From RHLJ01 sp965222205 (GTDB lineage: Bacteria > Bacteroidota > Rhodothermia > Balneolales > Balneolaceae), in NCBI GenBank assembly GCA_965222205.1, contig OZ244932.1, positions 124,001-188,000 on the forward strand: 64,000 nt of DNA, written 5' to 3'. Made by a program: the position numbers and the translations under genes. Below, in pieces: positions 60,464 to 64,000 of the stretch. The notes under the pieces are model-generated. The model ran no database searches. It was not told the DNA's origin and saw only the letters and a list, made by a program, of their open reading frames with translations. Within the stretch, counting starts at the first letter, position 1, and the number at the start of each line of letters is the position of its first letter.

Positions 60464-61635
60464 ACCTCATCAAGCTTAAGGTCTTTGGCCAACTCTTTAT
60501 CCTTACTTGTTTTCCAGATGAATTGGTCGAGGAAGTAGTGATGCAAAGCTAATCCAAGTAATATTCCCTGTAGGAGTTTATCAGTCCCAAAATCAGCGAA
60601 GAGCATTTTTTCGCTGGTAACCATAAAAGGAATACATCCGGGATGTACTTCGAAGGTGCATCCGATCAAACGGAAGATCACTCCCATCAATACCGCAGTA
60701 AGAATATAACGGGGAAGGGATTTCGTAAGCTTTGCAGACAAACCAAATTTAGTTTTATCCTTTGCCTTCCGATATCGGTTTTTATGATGAAACCATACAA
60801 TTGCATGGTATTGCAGATCATGAAAAATAGTTACAAAAGCGCCAAACCCGAGTAAGCCGGCTTCAAGAACAGCGTCAGAAAAACAGATATAAATGTGAAG
60901 CGGAATTACTGCGAACAGAAAAAGAGCTTTGGGTAAGTTTACTCCTTCACCCTGTCGAACAAGGTAGACCTGACGTGCAATGTAAGTCAGGCATAGCAAG
61001 CCAATTATCCCCAATGTAAACCAGGAAACCAGGCTGACAGCAGATATTCCTACCGCAGACTGTACCGATGATAAAACCGGAGCGAGTAAAGCATTGGTTT
61101 CCGGAAAACGAACAATGAACACAACAAAGGGAAGCATTAACCCGCCATAAAGTAAACTGGAGTCGAGGTAGTAATCCCACTTCACCTGCTCTTTATTCTT
61201 TTTCTTGTACAAGGCTAAAAAGCCATAATGCTGACGAACCACATGCCAGTAAGCCCACAGCCCAAAAAAGGAGGTAAAGATAATCCAGGGGATATTATAC
61301 CCACTAGATCCTGATTGGTACATTAGATATGAAAGAGTGATTACAACAGGACCGGCTAAAAACCAAAGGAGACTCCACAACAATAGTTTTTTTCGTTGTT
61401 TAAACTCCTGTTTATCGAGATAAGTACGGCTGTAAGTGCCAAAAAAGTGAGGGGTGTCGATAAAGGCCACCCAAAAGAACCAAATGGTTACCATGTCCCA
61501 GCCGAGCCCGGCATACATGAACATGAGCAGATACCCACCTAATGCGCCTCCAATAAACCAGATTAAATCAGTGCGTTTATCAACAATCCAATTCGATGTG
61601 TACCAATTATTTGCAGCAGGTGCGAGTGTAGCCAT
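60457..61635 (-). CDS. Histidine-rich polytopic membrane protein, family not recognised
   Basis: The 392-residue protein has about nine or ten membrane helices. Four groups of His residues lie at or near helix ends: DTPHFFGTYSRTY (~60-75), YWHVVRQHYGF (~130-140), FVTIFHDLQYHAIVWFHHKNRYRK (~275-300), and LALHHYFLDQFIWK near the C-terminus (~365-380). Such repeated His clusters in a membrane protein suggest metal binding, as in membrane desaturases, hydroxylases or carotene-cleaving Blh-type enzymes, but the spacing does not exactly match any I know. The enzyme role is inference. It is divergent from purF and convergent with the OsmC-like gene. Confidence 0.85.
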   Translation of the reverse strand: MATLAPAANNWYTSNWIVDKRTDLIWFIGGALGGYLLMFMYAGLGWDMVTIWFFWVAFIDTPHFFGTYSRTYLDKQEFKQRKKLLLWSLLWFLAGPVVITLSYLMYQSGSSGYNIPWIIFTSFFGLWAYWHVVRQHYGFLALYKKKNKEQVKWDYYLDSSLLYGGLMLPFVVFIVRFPETNALLAPVLSSVQSAVGISAVSLVSWFTLGIIGLLCLTYIARQVYLVRQGEGVNLPKALFLFAVIPLHIYICFSDAVLEAGLLGFGAFVTIFHDLQYHAIVWFHHKNRYRKAKDKTKFGLSAKLTKSLPRYILTAVLMGVIFRLIGCTFEVHPGCIPFMVTSEKMLFADFGTDKLLQGILLGLALHHYFLDQFIWKTSKDKELAKDLKLDEVK

Positions 61636-61777
61636 TTCTAATATTTATCCGGATGAATAACAAGCCCCAAAATTATAACAATTAACAGGCGGGACAAAGA
61701 GAAATTTGTGATATCAAAAAAAATTATCCCGGCAGAATATAACTCACTTCTAATTCCCACTTCCGCGTATCATTTAG

Positions 61778-61785
61778 TATCTTTG
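61778..61785 (+). promoter_or_regulatory. Candidate purF promoter -7 element
   Basis: TATCTTTG fits the Bacteroidota consensus TAnnTTTG and lies 37 bases before the purF ATG. A ribosome-binding GGAG at 61811-61814 follows. No purine riboswitch is seen. Confidence 0.45.
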
Positions 61786-61822
61786 TTTTTCTCTGGAAAA
61801 CCTCAGTTTTGGAGCACATTTA

Positions 61823-63325
61823 ATGAGTGATAAACCACGCGAGTATTGTGGCATTTTTGGCGTTTTTGATCATCCCGATGCAGCCCTTTTAACCTATTAC
61901 GGGCTGCACTCACTTCAGCACCGTGGTCAGGAATCAGCCGGTATTGTTACCTCACATTTCGATGAAGAAAAACATCGCGCAGTAATGCCGATGTATAAAG
62001 ATTTTGGATTGGTTTTAAGTGTATTTGACAAACCAAAGATCTTTAAGAAGATTCTAAAAGGCAGCTCGGCAATTGGTCATAACCGGTATTCTACTTCCGG
62101 CTCATCCAAAAATCCCGCGAATATACAGCCGTTCAGGGTTCACTACAGAAGCGGAAATATTGCGATTGGCCATAATGGGAATCTCTCTAACGCCAAACAA
62201 ATCCGGTCGAGATTCAGAGATGAAGGAATTATTTTTCAGAGCACTTCTGATACGGAACTTATTCTTCACTTGATTGCTCAAAGCCAGTACGAGGATCAGA
62301 TGGATCAGATTATGGATGCACTTCAGCAGATTGAAGGCGCCTATTGTCTGGTAATGCTCACAGATGATAAACTCATTGCTGTTCGCGACCCAAATGGATT
62401 CCGCCCTCTTGCACTTGGTAAGATAGATGGAAAGTTTTGCGTTGCTAGTGAGACCTGCGCTTTTGATATAAACAATGCAGAATACATACGGGATGTTCAG
62501 CCGGGTGAAGTTATAGTGATTGACAAGGAGGCTACAGAAAACGGAGAGCCTAAATCCTATTTTATAGAACCGGAAATTGGTACCAGCACCAGCCAATGTA
62601 TCTTTGAGTATGTGTACTTCTCCCGACCAGACAGTATGATTTTCGGAGAGATGGTCGATAAAATCCGGAGAAACCTTGGGAAGGTGCTTGCTAAGGAACA
62701 TCCTTTAAATGAGGTTGTAAAAAACAATCCTTCAGGAAGAAAACCAGTGGTTATTTCTGTGCCTGATTCCAGTAATACCGCGGCTCTGGGTTACGCCAGC
62801 GAAAATCAAAAGCTGGGAAACGATTGTAAATACGATATCGGACTGATCAGAAACCACTATGTGGGAAGAACATTTATTTCGCCGGGACAGAAATCCAGGG
62901 AGCAGAAAGTACGAACAAAGTTCAATCCTGTACGTGGAGTAATTGAAGGCAGAAGTGTGATCATTGTGGATGATTCTATTGTTCGGGGTACTACTTCGCA
63001 GTTATTAGTAGACATGATCAGAGCTTGTAATCCTTCAGAAATACATTTCATTGTAAGCTCACCACCGATAATTAGTCCATGTTATTATGGGATGGACTTT
63101 CCAACTCCGGAAGAATTAATAGCCAACCGGTTTGATAAAAATATTGAAAGGATGGCTGAGGAAATCGGGGTTGACAGTTTAAGGTATCTGTCACCCGATG
63201 GATTAGTAAATGCAGTGAAAGAAGCCAATCCTTCAAGTCACGAGTATTGCACCGCATGCTTCACTGGAAAGTATCCTGTACCGGTGAATTTTGGAGTAGA
63301 AAAAGAAGAAAACGAACTTGTTTGA
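61823..63325 (+). CDS. purF: Amidophosphoribosyltransferase PurF, iron-sulfur type
   Basis: PurF makes phosphoribosylamine from PRPP and glutamine, the first step of purine synthesis. The 500-residue protein begins MSDKPREYCGIFGVF. The eight residues before Cys9 are a propeptide that must be removed to expose the catalytic Cys. The glutaminase domain has GHNRYSTSG, and the PRPP loop is VIIVDDSIVRGTT. Cys residues in SQCIFEYVYF, ISPCYYGMD and YCTACFTGKYPV correspond to the four ligands of the 4Fe-4S cluster of B. subtilis-type PurF. It overlaps engB by one base. Confidence 0.97.
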   Translation: MSDKPREYCGIFGVFDHPDAALLTYYGLHSLQHRGQESAGIVTSHFDEEKHRAVMPMYKDFGLVLSVFDKPKIFKKILKGSSAIGHNRYSTSGSSKNPANIQPFRVHYRSGNIAIGHNGNLSNAKQIRSRFRDEGIIFQSTSDTELILHLIAQSQYEDQMDQIMDALQQIEGAYCLVMLTDDKLIAVRDPNGFRPLALGKIDGKFCVASETCAFDINNAEYIRDVQPGEVIVIDKEATENGEPKSYFIEPEIGTSTSQCIFEYVYFSRPDSMIFGEMVDKIRRNLGKVLAKEHPLNEVVKNNPSGRKPVVISVPDSSNTAALGYASENQKLGNDCKYDIGLIRNHYVGRTFISPGQKSREQKVRTKFNPVRGVIEGRSVIIVDDSIVRGTTSQLLVDMIRACNPSEIHFIVSSPPIISPCYYGMDFPTPEELIANRFDKNIERMAEEIGVDSLRYLSPDGLVNAVKEANPSSHEYCTACFTGKYPVPVNFGVEKEENELV

Positions 63326-63915
63326 TGTATAACGGTCCGACCACTTTTGTAACCAGCGCACCCAGATTAGAAGACTGCCCTCCCGAATCATTACCTGAGA
63401 TTTGTTTTGCAGGCAGGTCAAATGTAGGTAAATCATCTCTGATTAATAGTTTAGTGAACCGGAAGAGATTGGCAAGAACTTCAAATGTGCCCGGTAAAAC
63501 TCAGCAAATGAATTATTATAACATTGCTGATGCATGCTATTTTGTGGATTTACCCGGATATGGCTATGCAAAAGTGCCTGTTAAGGAACGCGAGCGTTGG
63601 GGCAGGAATATCAGAGAATATCTGCTAAACCGGAAAACGCTGAATCTGATCGCACATATTGTAGATTGCAGGCATAAACCTACTGATCTTGACGAGGACT
63701 TTTTTTACTGGATGGCATCAAATCAAATGCCGTTTTGTGTATTACTTTCAAAAGCTGATAAGCTATCTAAGAATAAAGTTTCGCAGGCTAAATCTGAGGT
63801 AAAGAAAATATTGGCCGAAATGAATATCGTAGTACCTATTCTGGCTTATTCATCCGACAATAAACAAGCGATGGAAGAAGTACAGAACCTGTTAAGCGAA
63901 TTTGTAGAAGATTAA
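63325..63915 (+). CDS. engB: Ribosome biogenesis GTPase EngB/YsxC
   Basis: EngB is a GTPase of 50S assembly. The 197-residue protein begins at the ATG 63325, sharing one base with the purF stop (TGATG); a longer frame upstream lies within purF. G1 is AGRSNVGKSSLIN, G2 NVPGKTQQMNYY, G3 DLPGYGYAKV, G4 LSKADKL, and the C-terminal AYSSDNKQ is the G5 equivalent. Length is normal. Coupling to purF is translational only; no functional link is known. Confidence 0.96.
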   Translation: MYNGPTTFVTSAPRLEDCPPESLPEICFAGRSNVGKSSLINSLVNRKRLARTSNVPGKTQQMNYYNIADACYFVDLPGYGYAKVPVKERERWGRNIREYLLNRKTLNLIAHIVDCRHKPTDLDEDFFYWMASNQMPFCVLLSKADKLSKNKVSQAKSEVKKILAEMNIVVPILAYSSDNKQAMEEVQNLLSEFVED

Positions 63916-63944
63916 CGACTAAACTCACTCACTCTATCACTCTC

Positions 63945-64000
63945 ATGTCATTTAAAGTTTTACTACTCGATAATGTAGACCCTGTTTGCGGGGAAATTTT
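63945..64000 (+). CDS. Start of probable D-3-phosphoglycerate dehydrogenase, cut by window edge
   Basis: Only the first 18 codons are visible (MSFKVLLLDNVDPVCGEI). A short beta-strand start with KVLLLDNVDPVCGEI is typical of the N-terminal strand of SerA-like D-2-hydroxyacid dehydrogenases. The call is based on those residues alone and stays tentative. It lies 29 bases after engB on the same strand. Confidence 0.5.
   Translation, partial: MSFKVLLLDNVDPVCGEI

Noticed and set aside
61102..61109. Possible mobile element around the histidine-rich membrane gene
   Set aside because: No inverted ends, transposase or base-composition shift seen around it.

Overview
The window looks like a chromosomal core region of a Gram-negative bacterium of the Bacteroidota/Balneolota type (a Balneola- or Gracilimonas-like organism is my inference). 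The pointers are secreted and lipoprotein-rich proteins, a TolB-propeller/tricorn-type protease, a direct-sulfhydrylation methionine pathway (MetX/MetY), DUF4956 and DUF6580 membrane proteins, two possible TAnnTTTG promoter elements, yet clear Shine-Dalgarno sites in front of several genes. No phage, plasmid, transposase gene or CRISPR array was seen.

Layout. 1-1842: cut LytS-type sensor kinase and a secreted alpha/beta hydrolase. 2082-17792: a complete minus-strand division and cell-wall (dcw) cluster in the order mraZ-rsmH-ftsL-ftsI-murE-mraY-murD-ftsW-murG-murC-ftsQ-ftsA-ftsZ. Most genes overlap by 1-8 bases. It starts at a promoter with a five-box MraZ operator and ends in a structured 3' segment with a strong terminator. 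murF, murB and ddl are not in the cluster. 18038-21701: a P1-family peptidase and a plus-strand trio of membrane-anchored, pseudopilin-like proteins, the last with a beta-helix-like tail. 21718-24964: the metY-metX operon behind an unusual double leader, namely a Cys/Met-rich leader peptide with a Trp-type attenuator followed by a SAM-I riboswitch with its own terminator. 25255-30721: a tricorn-like protease, era, pdxJ and an NlpC/P60 lipoprotein. 30987-39882: a signalling block (PAS histidine kinase, CheY-like regulator, REC-GAF protein with a decayed HWE-type kinase end, and a stand-alone Hpt), with the amino-sugar genes glmS and a GlmU-like protein between them. 39875-44952: acetyltransferase, holin-like protein, NAD-isocitrate dehydrogenase, sorbosone-dehydrogenase-like lipoprotein, and a DASH cryptochrome followed by a small DUF2256 zinc-ribbon gene. 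44941-48583: an operon of DUF4956, HlyD-like adaptor, TolC-like channel and SDR without a recognisable pump. 48678-51575: DUF6580 protein, YceI, 3-methyladenine glycosylase, YihY. 51721-57372: mutS, a GntR-type regulator and an SF1 helicase. 57524-57633: tRNA-Gly(GCC) and terminator. 57801-64000: TPR histidine kinase, OsmC-like protein, histidine-rich membrane protein, purF, engB and the start of a probable serA.

The observation most worth following is the metY leader (24490-24964). A short reading frame ends in a run of Cys and Met codons and is positioned for classical ribosome-stalling attenuation. It lies directly upstream of a SAM riboswitch, which suggests an AND gate: low charged Cys/Met tRNA and low SAM. 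Other items of note are the MraZ operator with five 10-bp-spaced boxes, the DUF4956-HlyD-TolC-SDR operon, the pseudo-kinase at 34447, the pseudopilin-like trio, and a set of palindromic spacer elements, several of them inside operons.
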